This document shows, one piece after another, positions 12,300-24,624 of a stretch of 64,000 bases of DNA; position 1 is the stretch's first letter, and the number at the start of each line of letters is the position of its first letter. The translations under genes were made by a program, and so were the position numbers. The DNA comes from Trichobilharzia regenti (taxonomy: Eukaryota; Platyhelminthes; Trematoda; Strigeidida; Schistosomatidae), in contig OX235264.1 of NCBI GenBank assembly GCA_944472135.2, forward strand, positions 96,358,319-96,422,318. The letters run 5' to 3'. A model generated the notes under the pieces. That model made no database searches, was not told the DNA's origin, and saw only the letters and a program-made list of their open reading frames with translations.

Positions 12300-13275
12300 A
12301 CCTTGAGCTGCAATCCACTAATGTTTGGCAAGCGATTCACTCCCGCCAAATCCAAGATGATGTAACAGGACTGGACCACACTGACTCCTAGTTTAGAAAT
12401 AGGGAATGAAGTGGTAGAGCACGTTGATCACTTCACTTATTTGGGAAGTACCATCAGCCAGTGCAAACGGGTTGATCTCTGATGAAATCTCAGTACGGAT
12501 ACAGAGGGCTAATTTCGCATATGCCAGTTTACGCCGTCTCTGGCGTAGACGTGATATCCGACTATCGACCAAAGGGCGGGTGTACTGCTCATCAGTTCGC
12601 TCCGTCCTCCTTTATGGCTGCGAGACTTGGCCATTGTGATTGGAAGACATGAAAAGGGTAGCTGTCTTCTATCACAGGTGCCTGCGTTCTAATTCTCGCG
12701 TGAAATGGTATAAAAAGGTGAGCAATATTAAGGTTAGGCAATGGTCGAGTGCAAGGTAAGGAGGGGAAATCAATCGACGAGGCTGTGAAGCTACAGCGAT
12801 TGAGATGGTTAGGATATGTGTTGCGTATGCCTAGTCATCGCCTTCCTCGACCATGGGTAAAGTTAGCTGATATAGGGCCAGGCTGGAAAAGAGCTACTGG
12901 GGGTCAAACCAAACATATCATCAGTCCATGAAATCTACAACAGTTAGTCTAAGCCACGTAGGAAGGTGTAGACTTCCTGACTGGTTGGGGTCCTCGGGAC
13001 GGTAAAAATCTATGGTTGAAAAAATTGGTGATATAGCTTAAAATCGTTCTCAATGGCCGGCGCAGAGCAATCCACTCCTTGTGACTTATGATTTTCAATG
13101 AAACTATATTGTTCTTTGTTATTACTATTCCTTTGTCTTATACCTCTGTTTACTGTCTCTAATATGCATTTCTTCTACTTTCTTCTCTTGCTTTTTGTGC
13201 TACATGGAGTGTGGCGACTCAGATTGTCACACATTTGTGCAAAGTTCTATGTTGAAGACAGACAGACAGACAGAA
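12300..13275 (+). pseudogene. RTE-like LINE family R2, 3' part
   Basis: Broken by frameshifts and stops. Recognisable in order: HFTYLGSTISQ, ISVRIQRANFAYASLRRLWR, VYCSSVRSVLLYGCETWPL, GKEGKSIDEAVKLQRLRWLG, YVLRMPSHRLPRPW, HQSMKST, SHVGRCRLP. These are the C-terminal thumb and connection blocks of an RTE-type ORF2 after the reverse-transcriptase palm. A 3' untranslated stretch runs from about 13075 to a (GACA)n tail at 13258-13273. The copy is 5'-truncated, as expected for target-primed reverse transcription. Confidence 0.82.
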
Positions 13276-14219
13276 ATACAATTTTACTCTTATGGTGGAT
13301 TCGTTCAAATTTGCTTCTACTGAAGAAACATTGAATGTTAAACCAAATTAGCGATTTGTCTATTAATGTTTTATTTTCAGTCTACACAGTTCGAGGTGAA
13401 ATTTCACTACACTTTCCTTTAGAAAATGAAATTATTTGCATCATAATATGCGATCTGATGGATACCATAAATGGAAATACCATAAATACCGCACCTAAAT
13501 ATGTGACGCTGTATACTACTGATTGACCGAGATGAGTACTTGTAAATCAGTCACATCAACCACTAATGCTTGCCATTTAGCCAGATCAAAGTGATCTTAA
13601 CACCGGACTGAAGTATCAGTCGTTAAGAGTTGAGTTCATCAGTGGGGAATGCGGTCTCACTCAGCTCAGCCAGACAAGTCAATTCAAAGCATTGAGTAAA
13701 AGAAATAAGAGCTCAAGATATACTCATCGATGATAGCAGCATTGTATTATGAATTTACGCATATGAAACATCGAGTATTAAGTTACCACTTATTGACTAA
13801 ATGAAAGTACTCTTACTGTGAATACCACTCTAAAATGCCGACTGGATGGGTTCCTAGTTAATCATTTAATAAGATTACTGTACAGTGATGGAAGAGCTTT
13901 CTCTTAGTTATTCCCCTGGTACACTTTACAGTGTGATCAATTATTCACACCTAATGGTCAATGTTTTAGGTTAAATATATAAACTTTATCGATGTTTCTA
14001 TGATTTTTGACTATATTAGCAGGGATCTGCTAATGTTCATGTTGATTTAGGCTACATTGATTTCAGTTCTGTAAAACTTTGATCTAGGTGGCTGAGGTGT
14101 GAAAATGTTTTGTGTCATTCATTATATTGGGTGAAACTAAGGCAATCTACTTACATAATAATAGAATAATTAATAGGTGACATTTAGAAATAAAATTATT
14201 TAATCAACAACAATTCAGT
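13276..14219. other. Unassigned AT-rich region
   Basis: No recognised gene or repeat. A 63-codon frame at 13335-13526 has no domain. Confidence 0.45.
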
Positions 14220-14860
14220 TAATTATTATTATATCCTTTAATTCCTAGAGGTATATAGGGCTTCAGCCAAGCGCCTCCATTGCCTTCGGTTCTCTCCTAG
14301 AGTTTTCACCTGGCTCCAAGTCTGCTCACATGCTTTCATCTCCTCTCCACATGACCTCCTTCAAGTCACCCTTGCAATGACGATCGACTCGCCGCTTCCC
14401 TTTCGGGTTCCACTCGAGCGATGGCTTGTCTAGTGATGTCACTTGATGGTTTCCTCAGAGTATGTATGGCCAACCAATCCACCTCCATTTCTTCCTGCCT
14501 ATTTGTTTCACAATCAGTTCCTGGTTGGTTCGATCTATGCCAGAGATCCCTATTGCTGATCTTATCTGGTCGGTCATCTGATCTTGACTAGTAATGAGCG
14601 AGGACAACTGTTAATGAAGGTGTGAAGTTTGTTTGAGATGCTCTTTATGACGTGCAGTGCAAGTCTCTGATCCGTATAGTAGCACTGACTGGTTTCACAT
14701 TGGAGTTGAAAATCCGGATCTTATTTTTGATACTGAGTGCTGTTGATCTCCACACAGACTTAAGAGTAATGAAAGCTTGTCTATTCATTTTAAATACGCA
14801 ACACAAATATCTCTGGTGAATACGATTCACTTACTTTTGTCCTCTTCAAGTTGTCATGTG
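14220..14860 (-). pseudogene. RTE-like LINE family R1, 3' part
   Basis: On minus it ends with GAAGCCCTATATACCTC followed by TAAAGG and an (ATA)n-type tail. Upstream are coding remnants such as FITLKSVWRSTALSIKNKIR and IFNSNVKPVSATI, the block after the RT palm of RTE ORF2. The frame is interrupted. A near-twin lies at 45800-46790 in the same orientation. Confidence 0.8.
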
Positions 14861-15149
14861 ACCTTTTTCTCCAAGTAACTTGTTATTCGTAATCACAGAT
14901 GGAAACAAACATCAGATTTTTCCGTCTTGAGCAGAATTAACTAAATGAAGATTATCTTGAGTGATTCGATGTTAAGTGTTTTTTGTCAAAGAATTTCTGA
15001 AAAAGAGAAGACGTTCAGAGAAGAGACTCTTTCCGGTGAATTCATTCACATAGCTGTACAATCGCATTTATTTGTGTGTGTGGACATGAGGTTTGTCAAG
15101 TTTAGACAATTGATCAGGTAATAAAAGAATGATCTAATATAGAAACAAG

Positions 15150-15540
15150 GTTAATTGGACAGCAACTAAAGTAACATTGAGTTAGTTAGTAAGTTAGATG
15201 ACGTAATATAATTGACTAAAATGTTTCAACTGAGGTCAGGGTAGCAACAGAGGTAATTACACGTAGAGACTAAGTAGAAGTGGGGTTTGAGAATAATGGC
15301 ATTTAAATTAGAACTGAAATTGAGCCAGTAAGTTGGATGACGTAACATAGATGACTAGAAATTGAGTGTTGGTCAAGTCAGTAACAGTGGTAGTGAGGTG
15401 TAGAAAGTAAATCGGGTGGGGTGGAGAACAGGAAAGTTGCAAATGTAAAATATTACAATCGAAAAGACAAAATAATACTAACGAAGAGACAGAAAAAAAG
15501 AAGAAAAAAGATTAGGTAGAGTTTACTTGTCGGGTAATAA
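15150..15540 (-). repeat. Probable 3' untranslated region of PLE family P2 with an imperfect tandem repeat
   Basis: Two diverged units about 140 bases apart share GTAAGTTAGATGACGTAATA / GTAAGTTGGATGACGTAACA. The segment directly follows, in the minus direction, the P2 endonuclease at 15547-16160. Confidence 0.4.
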
Positions 15541-15546
15541 GATAGA

Positions 15547-16160
15547 TTAAGTCCGTTGCAAGTGTAGTGATTGAACGAACTTCTTCTGTATACAGAGTTC
15601 AGGGCTTAGCAAGCGAATCGCCACTGCTTCTGCAGTTAGAAGAAGTCTGATTCGTACACCTTTAGGAAGACTACTTCTTACCCTGTAGACTAATTTGAAG
15701 TTTGTTTGGGGTGCAGCTTGGTGTTCGGATTCTATCAGAGGTTCTAAGATGGAGCTGCGGGGACATCGCTTTTCTCCTTTGTAAAACCATGCTGGTAAGT
15801 GTTCGGTGATACGCTTGGAAAGCGAACGCTGGGTACGGCTGACATACCTGGCTCCACACGAGCAGGTGAATTGATAAATATACATTGATGAGGCCAGCAG
15901 TGGTAGCTTATTCTTCACGTTCACATGAATCATAGGTTTTGTGGAGAAAGTTAGTCGTAGTTCAACTGCGAAGAAAGTCTTCTTGAGTGAGCGCGAAAGA
16001 AAGAAATAATTTCTGCTTACGTTGTTGATACAAATTAACTTGAAGGAAAGAGTCTGCTTAAAACTGTCGGATTTTCAGACAAGTGGACTTCTTTGTCATA
16101 TGGTGAACTTCAATAAATTCTGACAGATAATATCTGCGTTAGTTTTTTTGAAACAAGAGG
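15547..16160 (-). pseudogene. PLE family P2 GIY-YIG endonuclease domain
   Basis: The 128-codon frame contains MYIYQFTCSCGARYVSRTQR, SLSKRITEHLPAWFYKGEKR, RSSILEPLIESEHQ and a C-terminus ending CIQKKFVQSLHL. The block C.CGA.Y(V/I)..T.R.LS.RI.EH is a GIY-YIG nuclease core, fused to reverse transcriptase in Penelope-like elements. A frameshift separates upstream coding (NYFFLSRSLKKTFFAVELRL) near 15940-16020. The RT is missing. Confidence 0.75.
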
Positions 16161-16402
16161 CAAGGATGGATCAATTTAATAGACTGATTCATTCTGCTGA
16201 CTAAAAGACATGAGATTTCAATCTTCAGCTGCACGCACAAATTCTAAAGTGTAACTTGATGAGCAGATTCATACTTATCTACATGAACGCTTAGCTGATG
16301 GTACTAATATTCATAAGCTAGAAAGTTAAGTTTGAATGTTTCGTAAGTGACAGGGTTGAGAACTTTTAACAAACACTCATTAATTAGGTGATTCACTAAT
16401 GT

Positions 16403-16742
16403 TGTAACGACAGAAGACAAAGACCAGGCAACAGAGTGTTTATTGAGAAAATCAAGATACATTTATAGATTTTCGTGTACATTATTATTAGCGTTATTGT
16501 AAGCAGAGAAGCAACGTCTTCTGATCGGTTATTTTCTCGCTGAAGGTTATTTTGTACTGCTTACAAAGTTTTCTATATATTTGCGACTCATATTTGCACA
16601 CGTTAAGTTTGCTGTGATTGGTTGTTGAATTCCTGAAGGTTAGGCTTTGTTCTTGTTCTTCCTCATGACTCCGATTCGGAACGTAAACATTAACGTAAAT
16701 TGCTGCCTACAAATTTGGCTTGCAGACAGCTCTCACCACAAT
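16403..16742 (-). mobile_element. Solo LTR (family 1)
   Basis: Same family as 7545-7884 and 24293-24624. On plus it starts TGTAACGACAGAAGACAAAG, then CAGGCAACAGAGTGTTTATT (complement of the AATAAA-type signal), GTGATTGGTTGTTGAATTCC and an end near TCTCACCACAA. No internal element sequence on either side. Confidence 0.65.
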
Positions 16743-17254
16743 TTTATCTGGTTGATGATCTTCCTGCCAGTATCAGTGATATTTAGGATATAAGTAACCA
16801 ACGGATGAGATCAAACATAATATTAATCATAGAATGATCTAAGTGCGACAGATTATACACTAGTGAACCCCGTGTATGCTATTTAAAGCCCACATGAGCA
16901 GCTTCATTCTTAAGCGTACACTAATTTGTATTGCAATGTAGTCATTCTTGAGTATTTGTGCCTAAACACAATATCTTCTACTATACGAGTCATTGCAAAG
17001 GAAATTCATCTGTAAATGTGCGAATTGACTCGATAATATATGATAGTGTATGGGGCTAAGTTACAAGCATATTTTAGTGGAGTGTTACGTTAACTTTACT
17101 TAGAGGTGACAAATTTATATGAAACATCACTTCGCTGAGACTTGACTTCCCACGGATTTCGATTAATGTTAAGGTCAACTTGGAAATCAATTAATCCAGT
17201 GTATAAATACTCTCAATGAACAATAATCATATGTAATTACTAATATTATTCCTT
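16743..17254. other. Unassigned AT-rich spacer
   Basis: No recognised feature. Confidence 0.45.
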
Positions 17255-17520
17255 TGGGTTGTGATTGAAAAATAGGGCTTCAGCAGGAACCTGCTTTCTA
17301 CACTTTTGTTTAGTTGGCTTCACAAATGCTCATAAGCCTTCACACCCTGATCATTTCACTCCCCGGCACTCACCTCTTTGTTTCCCAAACGGACTCCATT
17401 CGAGGGCCTGCTGAGTGACATCAATCAACGTTCTTCAGCAAATATCTTGGCTAATAGGTTCTCAGTTGTTTCTTAGCCAAGATGGTACAGTTAGTCATTC
17501 TTTATTTTCTAACAATAACT
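17255..17520 (-). pseudogene. LINE R1 3' end, decayed
   Basis: On plus GGGCTTCAGC...CTCATAAGCCTTCA, CCATTCGAGGGCCTGCTGAG and TCTTCAGCAAATATCTTGGC follow the same order as the R1 3' region at 23405 and 35885. Too mutated to translate. Confidence 0.6.
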
Positions 17521-17739
17521 ATTTGACCTGATTTCACCTGAGTTAATTTGTACTATCAGTTAAAACACTGTTCTCTTGACTCCCAACTGTATGTTGAAAT
17601 AAAATTGAGGATTTATACCTTAGGATAAAGATAAAAGAATATTTCATAAACTCTCATGCAAATGTCAACTACAGAATCACTGACATATACCAGCAGTGGT
17701 TTATTTTTAGAATAACAGGTTAACTGATGCTCAAACATT

Positions 17740-17925
17740 AGTTTTCAAGTTTTAGCCTGGACCGAAATGCTCGGTCTCTATTGACATTTTGGCTTCTAGT
17801 GCAGATGCATCGACGATATCTGTAGACTAACGTGAAGTTATTTTGGTTGGTGGTGATTAGTAGTGGAATCCAGGATGCCTATTTCATCTTGTTGAAGGGA
17901 AATGCGAAATTAACATGAAAAAAAT
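17740..17925 (+). mobile_element. Smα-type SINE remnants
   Basis: GGACCGAAATGCTCGGTCTC and GCTTCTAGTGCAGATGCATC match the flank of the 32.5-kb Smα-type copy. The next segment, AGTAGTGGAATCCAGGATGC, is the reverse complement of the hammerhead substrate strand, so a second piece lies in opposite orientation. The ribozyme core is not intact. Confidence 0.5.
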
Positions 17926-18039
17926 AATAACTGATCACGTCTGCACAAGACGTGGTCCATGTGACCTTTATGACCTAGGCGATGATGTTATGACGTTCTA
18001 AACAATAGATTCGACTCTCAGCGGGAACTCTATATCAAT

Positions 18040-18140
18040 TTGTTTAGTAGATGTATCTATCACATAGTGAAACAGTATTATTTACGGATGACATAGTTTA
18101 GAACACAGTTTATTATTCACAATCATACTAATAAAAGTTA
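18040..18140 (-). repeat. PLE family P1 3' end piece
   Basis: The reverse complement aligns with 26090-26180 downstream of the P1 endonuclease: GATTGTGAATAATAAACTGT, CAGTAAGT/CCGTAAAT..AATACT.TTTCACT and CTAATAAACAA. Confidence 0.6.
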
Positions 18141-18299
18141 CAACTTCGAAACATTCTTTTCATAGTTTTCTTGATTCTTTTCTATTCATTGTAATGGGCA
18201 ATAGAATGTTCTAGACGTCTGGCTGTACAGGCATTGAATCATTCCTATTACACGTATTATCAGCTAACTTGATCTCTGTCCTGTTATATTGAATTTTAG

Positions 18300-19160
18300 G
18301 ACGATAATCTTACCCTTAATTTGGAAGATATGCAAGTGAAAAGCAACAAGTTGGCAGAAGAAGCATCCACAGAAGATAGGACCTCAGGTGAACATAGAGA
18401 AAACAGAAGTAGGTGATGAAGATTCCTGGCCAACAGCAGTAGCCATAACAACAACAACATACAACATTCAACATAAATGGGAGGAGTCTGAAAGAGGCAA
18501 CCTCCTTTACCTACCTGCCTGGCTGGGAAGCATCATTTCAACTACAGGCGAATGGAACTAATGAGGATGTCAAAGCGAGGATCGGACAAGCAAGGTGAGC
18601 TTTCCCTACTTTCAAGTCTGTGTGGAGGTCAACAGCACTCTGTATGAGAATGAAAATAAGATCCGGATTTTCAACTCCAATGTTAAGTCAGTCACTGCTA
18701 CTATGTGGATCACAGACTTGGCACCACGCCGCATCACGAAGGGCATTTCGAACAAACCACAGACACTCATCACTAGCTGTCTTTGCTCAGTACTAGTCAA
18801 GATCAGATGGCCGACCAGATAAGATCAGCAGCAGGGATCTCTGGTATAGATCGAACCAACCAGGAACTGATTATGAAACAAATAAGCAGGAAGAAATGGA
18901 GGTGGATTGGCTGGTCATACGCTGAGAAAACAATCCGTCAAGTGACATCACTAGACAAGCCATCGCTCGAGTGGAACCCGAAAGTGAAGCGGCGAGTTGA
19001 TCGTCATTGCAAAGGTGACTTGGAGGAGGTCATGTGGAGAGGAGATGAAAGCATGTGGGCAGACTTGGAGCCAGGTGAAAACTCTAGGAGAGAACCGAAC
19101 GCAATGGAGGCGCTTGGCTGAAGCCTTATATTCCTCTTGGAATTAAAGGAAATAATAATA
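18300..19160 (+). pseudogene. LINE R1, C-terminal part and 3' end
   Basis: Remnants in order: LEDMQVKSNKLAEEAS, ISTTGE.., KIRIFNSNVKSVTATMWITD, LITSCLCSVL, then a long clear frame at 18783-19121 with QELIMKQISRKKWRWIGWSY, KPSLEWNPKVKRRVDRHCKG and AMEALG. The block 'KW.WIGH..R......ALEWNP' is the conserved C-terminus of RTE ORF2. The 3' end reads GAAGCCTTATATTCCTCTTG then TAAAGGAAATAATAATA. Confidence 0.85.
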
Positions 19161-19284
19161 TGAACTCAAACTATTGTATAGTTGCGTGTAGTTGCACGTA
19201 GTGCTATAGCTGAGCTGTTTTCTACATTTCTTATCCTATTAGGTTCGACTAATTTAAATTTTACAGGGTTTTTTTGCTCTTAGA

Positions 19285-19400
19285 AGAAATACTATCACTC
19301 ACTGGGAATGTAGGTGCATCCACCTAAGTTGTCTCAAACAGGATGAAATACGCATTCTGAATTCCACTGGTAGTTACCAATAACCAAAATAGATTTTTAA
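19285..19400 (+). mobile_element. Smα-type SINE fragment with decayed hammerhead
   Basis: TATCACTCACTGGGAATG, AGGTGCATCCAC, AACAGGATGAAATACGCATT and CTGAATTCCACTGGTAG follow the order of the intact unit at 41098-40955 (minus). The CTGANGA box is lost (CCTAAGT). Confidence 0.6.
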
Positions 19401-20814
19401 GTGTTTATCTTATATAGATTTGATTGATTTTAAGTTTGATTTGATCACGAATTGGTGCAATTTAGAGAAACATTGAAAATCACCAGGAAAGACTGGACAG
19501 CTCTTTCATAGCAATTTTGAACTCTTTAAAATTATGCATTCACATGCCACACCAGAGGTCAATCGTAAAACCTTTAGATTACAACGTGGACATATTAATA
19601 TTCAGTATTTGGGGCTGAATCCAATTGTACATGGATTGTAACTTCTGCCAGTCAGCATCGTTGGTGAATATCTGTCCGCATCCAGTACACTTTGATTTTC
19701 CTTCATTCTCTAGTCGATGTTGTTCCACACTAAGGGAATGATAATATGGTAAATACGATAAGCATGATACATGAACTTTATATTTTTGATTCTGAAACAA
19801 GCTAGTATATAAATGTACTCAGAAAATTGAAATACTCATTGGAATCATGAATTCTTATAATTAGGAAATACGGGTGTTGAGAGTATTTCGAATACCAGCT
19901 ATCTATTTCTTAATTCATTTAAGCAAGTGATGATTTTTACCAGAGTGACTGGTAACCAGGGTCTAAGAAATGCCAGGTGTTGACCTCTTGTTGGTGTGGG
20001 TGCAAGCGGAATCCCGTCAGTCAAGTTTTCACAGTGACTACCAAGCTAAGATGACTAATAATCGGTGTGTCTTCTTTGAACTGATGTTAAATGAATGGAG
20101 GCAGTTGGCATAAAGCTCGAGACTGAAGTTCCGTACTTGTTGGAAGTTATCAGTAAGGCGTACCTACAACTTTGGAGAAACTGAGATCATGTCTCAAATT
20201 CGACACAGCTTCAACTAGTCCTGCAACCAGAGTTTTTATTAATTAATTATTCGAACTGTTTCCTGATCTCCTATGGAGTGGCTGGACTGATTAGTCACTG
20301 ACAACAACGTTAACAACAGTAATAATAGCTTTATTCTGACAAGTGCATTCGAGCACAGTACCGAATTCTCAGTGAGTTTAATAGAGAGGTATTCTCTCCT
20401 TATATATAATCTTCAAATAATATAATAGCCGGTGTTATGTCATCTGAAGCAATATCGTTCCATCCAAAGCAGGTTGCAATACTACTTTACAATGTTGTTT
20501 TCCCATTTTCTTCGAAAAATTCTAAACGATAGGTAGAAACTTATTTAAAATTGTTCGCGAGTATAGATTGAGACTCGTTGTAGTAATTAGATGATTAAAA
20601 TAATAGGTGAAACAGAGCAAATACAATGCATTATGATTGCTAGAAAATTTAGGTGGCTCAGTGGTTTAAGCAGGCCGCCTAATTAATACGTGTAGGCAGT
20701 AAACACTGCTGTATAATTCTGCCTTCTTGTTGTTGGTGCTGATTGAAACGAGTTAACACGGCTTTACTTAAGACTTAATAATGTTATTGAATTATATTAG
20801 GCAATGCGATTAAA
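19401..20814. other. Unassigned region with SINE-like scraps
   Basis: A short SINE-D-like piece at 19465-19510 (ACCAGGAAAGACTGGACAGC) is visible. Otherwise no gene or repeat I can name; the 73-codon frame at 19579-19800 (-) has a CTGCGQIFTNDAD segment but no confident domain. Confidence 0.4.
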
Positions 20815-21020
20815 CAACGACAGTTCAGTGATAGAATGATCGGCAACAACTAAACGTGATTTTTGTTCGATCCCTGACTGACTCACTTCCAGACCTCCTC
20901 TAACGGGCAGTAAAGTCAATAAGGAAGAGAGAATTAGTGTGAGGCTAGAGAACCCATCCAGTGACGCAACAGCATCACCACTACTGAAAACTGAAGCCTT
21001 AGTTCCTACTCAAAATGCTA
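20815..21020 (+). mobile_element. SINE family A, diverged
   Basis: ACAGTTCAGTGATAGAATGA, a B box GTTCGATCCCTGACTGACTC, GTGAGGCTAGAGAACCCATC and CTGAAGCCTTAGTTCCTACT follow the family-A order. The head is altered. Confidence 0.55.
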
Positions 21021-21939
21021 AACATTGGAGAAAGAAGACCGTATTAAGCATCAGTATTTTATTTTAAATGGAATACAATTTCATTAGAGAGATAAATTGT
21101 TTTGAATACTGAATCATGCAACTTTGAAGGTTTACAAAGGTTTTGCAAAGAAAATCAATAAGATATATCGATCCAAGAGTTTGATAATAATAATAATAAT
21201 AACAACAGAAAACAAACAAGACATAAAAAGAACATATGCCCTTCAAAACTTCAATTCACTGTCAACATTTATGATTTTAGAATATTATCTTAAATTAAGC
21301 AAAGAAGGGTATTGAATTGGAACTTTTTGGTGAAGAAGGATTCATTGGGAAAAACAATATCTGCCTGCTGATTGGACTCCTCGCTTGTTTGATGTTTTGA
21401 TGTGTAACCGTGTGAAGGGGAGAAAAAGAGTTGAATGGGGAAAAAACGAAAGAGGATTATCGGTAATATTAATTTAAAGGTATATTCAATCATATTATTA
21501 TTATTATAAGAGACATAATGTTATTCTCAGGTTTCACTTACCAAACCATTTTACCGAGCAGATTATGATACGTATCTTTTTTAAATGAATTAATGAAAAA
21601 ATACTATCAGTTGTCACGTAACCAGTGACGAAATTTCCCAGAGCGAAATCTCTGCCGGACTGTAAGTGACGGGTGATGATGATGATAGAAATAGGCGTGT
21701 CATTTACTTGACACACAGTAAATGACACCACATCATTCTACGCCTTAAAAAAATATTCATACCAAATATAAAACGAGACTACTAAAGTGTATTAAAAGAC
21801 TGATTAGAAGGCAAAGAATAATCTTGTACCTATCGGTTCCCTTCTCCTGATCATTGCTTTAGTAACTTAGTTTTTCGTGCTCAGGAACACCTATCTACTA
21901 GTCTGGCCGAATAAACATTTGATTTTTTGATTTTTGATT
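21021..21939. other. Unassigned AT-rich region
   Basis: Short ATT/ATA runs at 21180-21200 and 21490-21510. No domain in the small frames. Confidence 0.45.
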
Positions 21940-22125
21940 TACAGCTTGATTCCACACTGTATTTTCGGTACAAGTATGGAATTTCCAGCATGCGATATCG
22001 GTAGCCCAAATTTTGCAGGCCGACCATAGATATCAGGTGTGCGTTGGTGCGGGCTCACACCTCGGACCATGTGCATGGTAGGCGAGAGTCCTAACCACTG
22101 TGCCACCGACATGTAGAGAAAGCCA
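21940..22125 (-). mobile_element. tRNA-headed SINE, variant with a longer head-side flank
   Basis: On minus the head GTCGGTGGCACAGTGGTTAG has an A box. Toward higher-numbered head and beyond, the plus sequence AGCTTGATTCCACACTGTAT, AATTTCCAGCATGCGATATC and GTAGCCCAAATTTTGCAGGC recurs at 58116-58265 in the same arrangement, so this combination is a repeat in its own right. Confidence 0.6.
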
Positions 22126-23149
22126 TCGAAACCTCACTGTTAGACAACTTTGTCCGAACAAACCATAAAGCCGGCAGTGAAGAATCTTTTCCTATTATTT
22201 CTCCGATACCATATAAATTACCGAAAGCCTCCAGGTACCAAATGCATAAAAAATAGCAAAGGCTATTGCAGATCCCTTAAAACAACTAAAGCTCTGTGTA
22301 TAAAAGAAGCAGGTTTAGCCACTATCGCCTTCTTGTCCTGCTATCGAACCTATAAATGTATAAATTCTGTATTCTATTTCTTAATTTATTATTTACAGAT
22401 GCTTCTGAACTGTAATCTACTGATCCTGATGGTTCAGCACTATTTAAAACACATTATTATTGTTAATAATAATAATAATAATAATAGTAATAATAGTCAG
22501 CCCATTACGGCTGATACACCTACTCATGGAAGTGAAGTAATTAACACACAAAACCAATCAACTCCTTATGCTAAGACCTAGAATTGTTACAGACCAGTCC
22601 TGCAGCATTCTCTTACATTAAACAGGAACGGAACCCATGCCAGATACTCTAAGGTGTTCAAGAGACTCTGCATTTTGTCAGAGTCATCCACTAGAAAGCA
22701 AATATCATCTGTATACTTTAAGTCAACAAGACTGTCCTTTCATATGTCTTCTAAACATTTTAGTGGAAATCTCTAGTCAATTAAAGTATATCAGATTCTC
22801 TTTAAGATTTCTATGCTGTGTGTAATACACAGTGAGAAAAACTTGTATGTATTGTTGATATGTAATAATTCACAAATCCTCCAAAAAACAATTTCTTACC
22901 CATATTTTTCTACAAGCTTATCCTTATTAAATGCTAAAATTATATGCTTTGTGAATGAAATATTCATACGCCTATATAAAATACTGTCGTTGAATTCTGT
23001 CTTCTTATTAATCACATGTTATGTCTCATGATACTCTCATTTCCTTACTGTTTTAAACCATTTTTATTATAAACTTCACACATTCAATCATTCTTTTTTC
23101 TTTATATTATATTTTCTATAGTTGGTTTGTAAGGATTAGTTCTGTTTCT
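22126..23149. other. Unassigned AT-rich region
   Basis: The 143-codon frame at 22150-22581 (+) carries an Asn run encoded by an (AAT)n microsatellite at about 22468-22497 and no recognisable domain. I do not call it a gene. Confidence 0.45.
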
Positions 23150-23335
23150 ACGAGTTGATCATGGATTGATATCAGTTAGAGAGCCATTGAAAACCAAGGC
23201 CTACTGGACAGCTATCTCATTCTATTTTCGGGAATCATCGGCAGTAAGCACCCACAACCGGTGTTCGAACCCAGGACCTTCCGGTCACAAGGCATGCTCG
23301 TATACCATTCAGCCACTGGGACCCAATTTAATGAC
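23150..23335 (-). mobile_element. tRNA-derived SINE, family D
   Basis: On minus the head is GGGTCCCAGTGGCTGAATGG (A box) and GGTTCGAACACC (B box). The body has AGCTGTCCAGTAGGCCTTGG and TTTTCAATGGCTCTCTAACT. Same family as 26596-26865 and 27040-27215. Confidence 0.75.
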
Positions 23336-23404
23336 CAGTGCATGAATTCTAACTTCTATCAAATGTCAGTTTTATTTCAACTATCCGAGTATTTCAGTTG
23401 TCAT

Positions 23405-23720
23405 TATTATTCCCTTGGGTCGAGAGTGGTACATAGAATGTCAGCGGTAAATCTCCCCTTTCATCCTATTTTCTGCAGTCTTTTCTAGCTAACTCTACGA
23501 CTGCACAAAAGCTTTCATTTCTGTCTCACACGGTCTCCTCTATGTCACGATCTCACACACGCCCAGTTCTTTGTTTCCCATTCAGGCTCTACTCGAAGCA
23601 GGACCTGACGTGTGGTATCACTCAATAGTCTCATCAACGCGTATCCGATTTACATCGATTTCCTTTCAGCATATTTGTTGGACGATAGGTTCTTGGTTAG
23701 TTCGTTATTTCAATTGTCAC
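23405..23720 (-). pseudogene. LINE R1 3' end, decayed
   Basis: Plus landmarks ATTATTCCCTTGGGTCGAGA, AAAGCTTTCATTTCTGTCTC, GGTCTCCTCTATGTCACGAT and AGCATATTTGTTGGACGATA match the R1 3' coding region read from the other strand. Confidence 0.65.
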
Positions 23721-24292
23721 ATTATATCATAAATCTGTAGATCTTAACAGAAACTCATCTGCTACAACAAGAAGTTATTTAGTAACTAAATGAAACCGTT
23801 AAAATTCAAGGAAAAAAAATAACTATCATGTCTTAGTTTAGAATTCCATACAATCGTAAGTATTCATAAAACCACCAGGGATGCTCTACTGTTATCGACA
23901 ACAATATGACGCAGCTAATTGGTTAAACTTTTTCTCACCCAAAAGTATTCTTCGTATGTTGTTAAATAATAATATTAGCACACCATGACGAATAGAATTA
24001 ATAAGAATATAAGTTGAAACTAATTTAGTGACTAAAACTATAAAAATAATTACACATAAGACTAGTTTGTTTTACAAAGAACGAGGTCAGTTTAACTCCT
24101 GATTATGCCATATTTGAAACCACAAGCTGTTGATTTTAATTAATGTGGCTTACCAATGAGATGGTGTATATATTTTGTTGTGTGGATGTCTGAACAAGTA
24201 ATTTTATTCAGCAACAAGTTACTCTAGATAAAAATTAATTACTAGTTTCATGGGGTAGTAAGGGACAACATCGTTGAATCATTCAGTGCTTC

Positions 24293-24624
24293 TGTTGTGA
24301 GATCTGGTTGCTAGCCAAATCGGTAGACAGTAATTTACGTCAATGTTTATGTCCCAAATATTGGTCATGTGGAAACAAGGACAAAGACTGACTAAAAACC
24401 AATCACAGACTTGCGTAGGTGGAAACAATTAACAGATAAAGGATTCGACCTTCAAGAAACAGCCACAAAGAGATGAAAGATTAACTTTCAATGAGAAAAA
24501 ACCAATCTGAAGACTGTGTTGTCAGCTAACAATAATCTATAATAACGTACATGAAAATCTATAAATATCTGTTGATTTCCTTAATAAACAATCTGTCGTC
24601 TGACTCTTACCTTCTGAAGTTACA
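24293..24624 (+). mobile_element. Solo LTR (family 1), complete, with target-site duplication
   Basis: 332 bases starting TGTTGTGAGATCTGGTTGCT and ending TTCTGAAGTTACA. CTTC is present at 24289-24292 and again at 24625-24628, a 4-base target-site duplication. Near the 3' end CCTTAATAAACAATCTGTCG supplies an AATAAA polyadenylation signal, as in the R region of an LTR. No gag or pol follows, so it is a solo LTR. Gypsy-type by TSD and layout; relation to Boudicca is my suggestion. Confidence 0.82.

Noticed and set aside
22150..22581. 143-codon frame with an Asn run
   Set aside because: No domain; the run comes from an AAT microsatellite and the rest is AT-rich filler.
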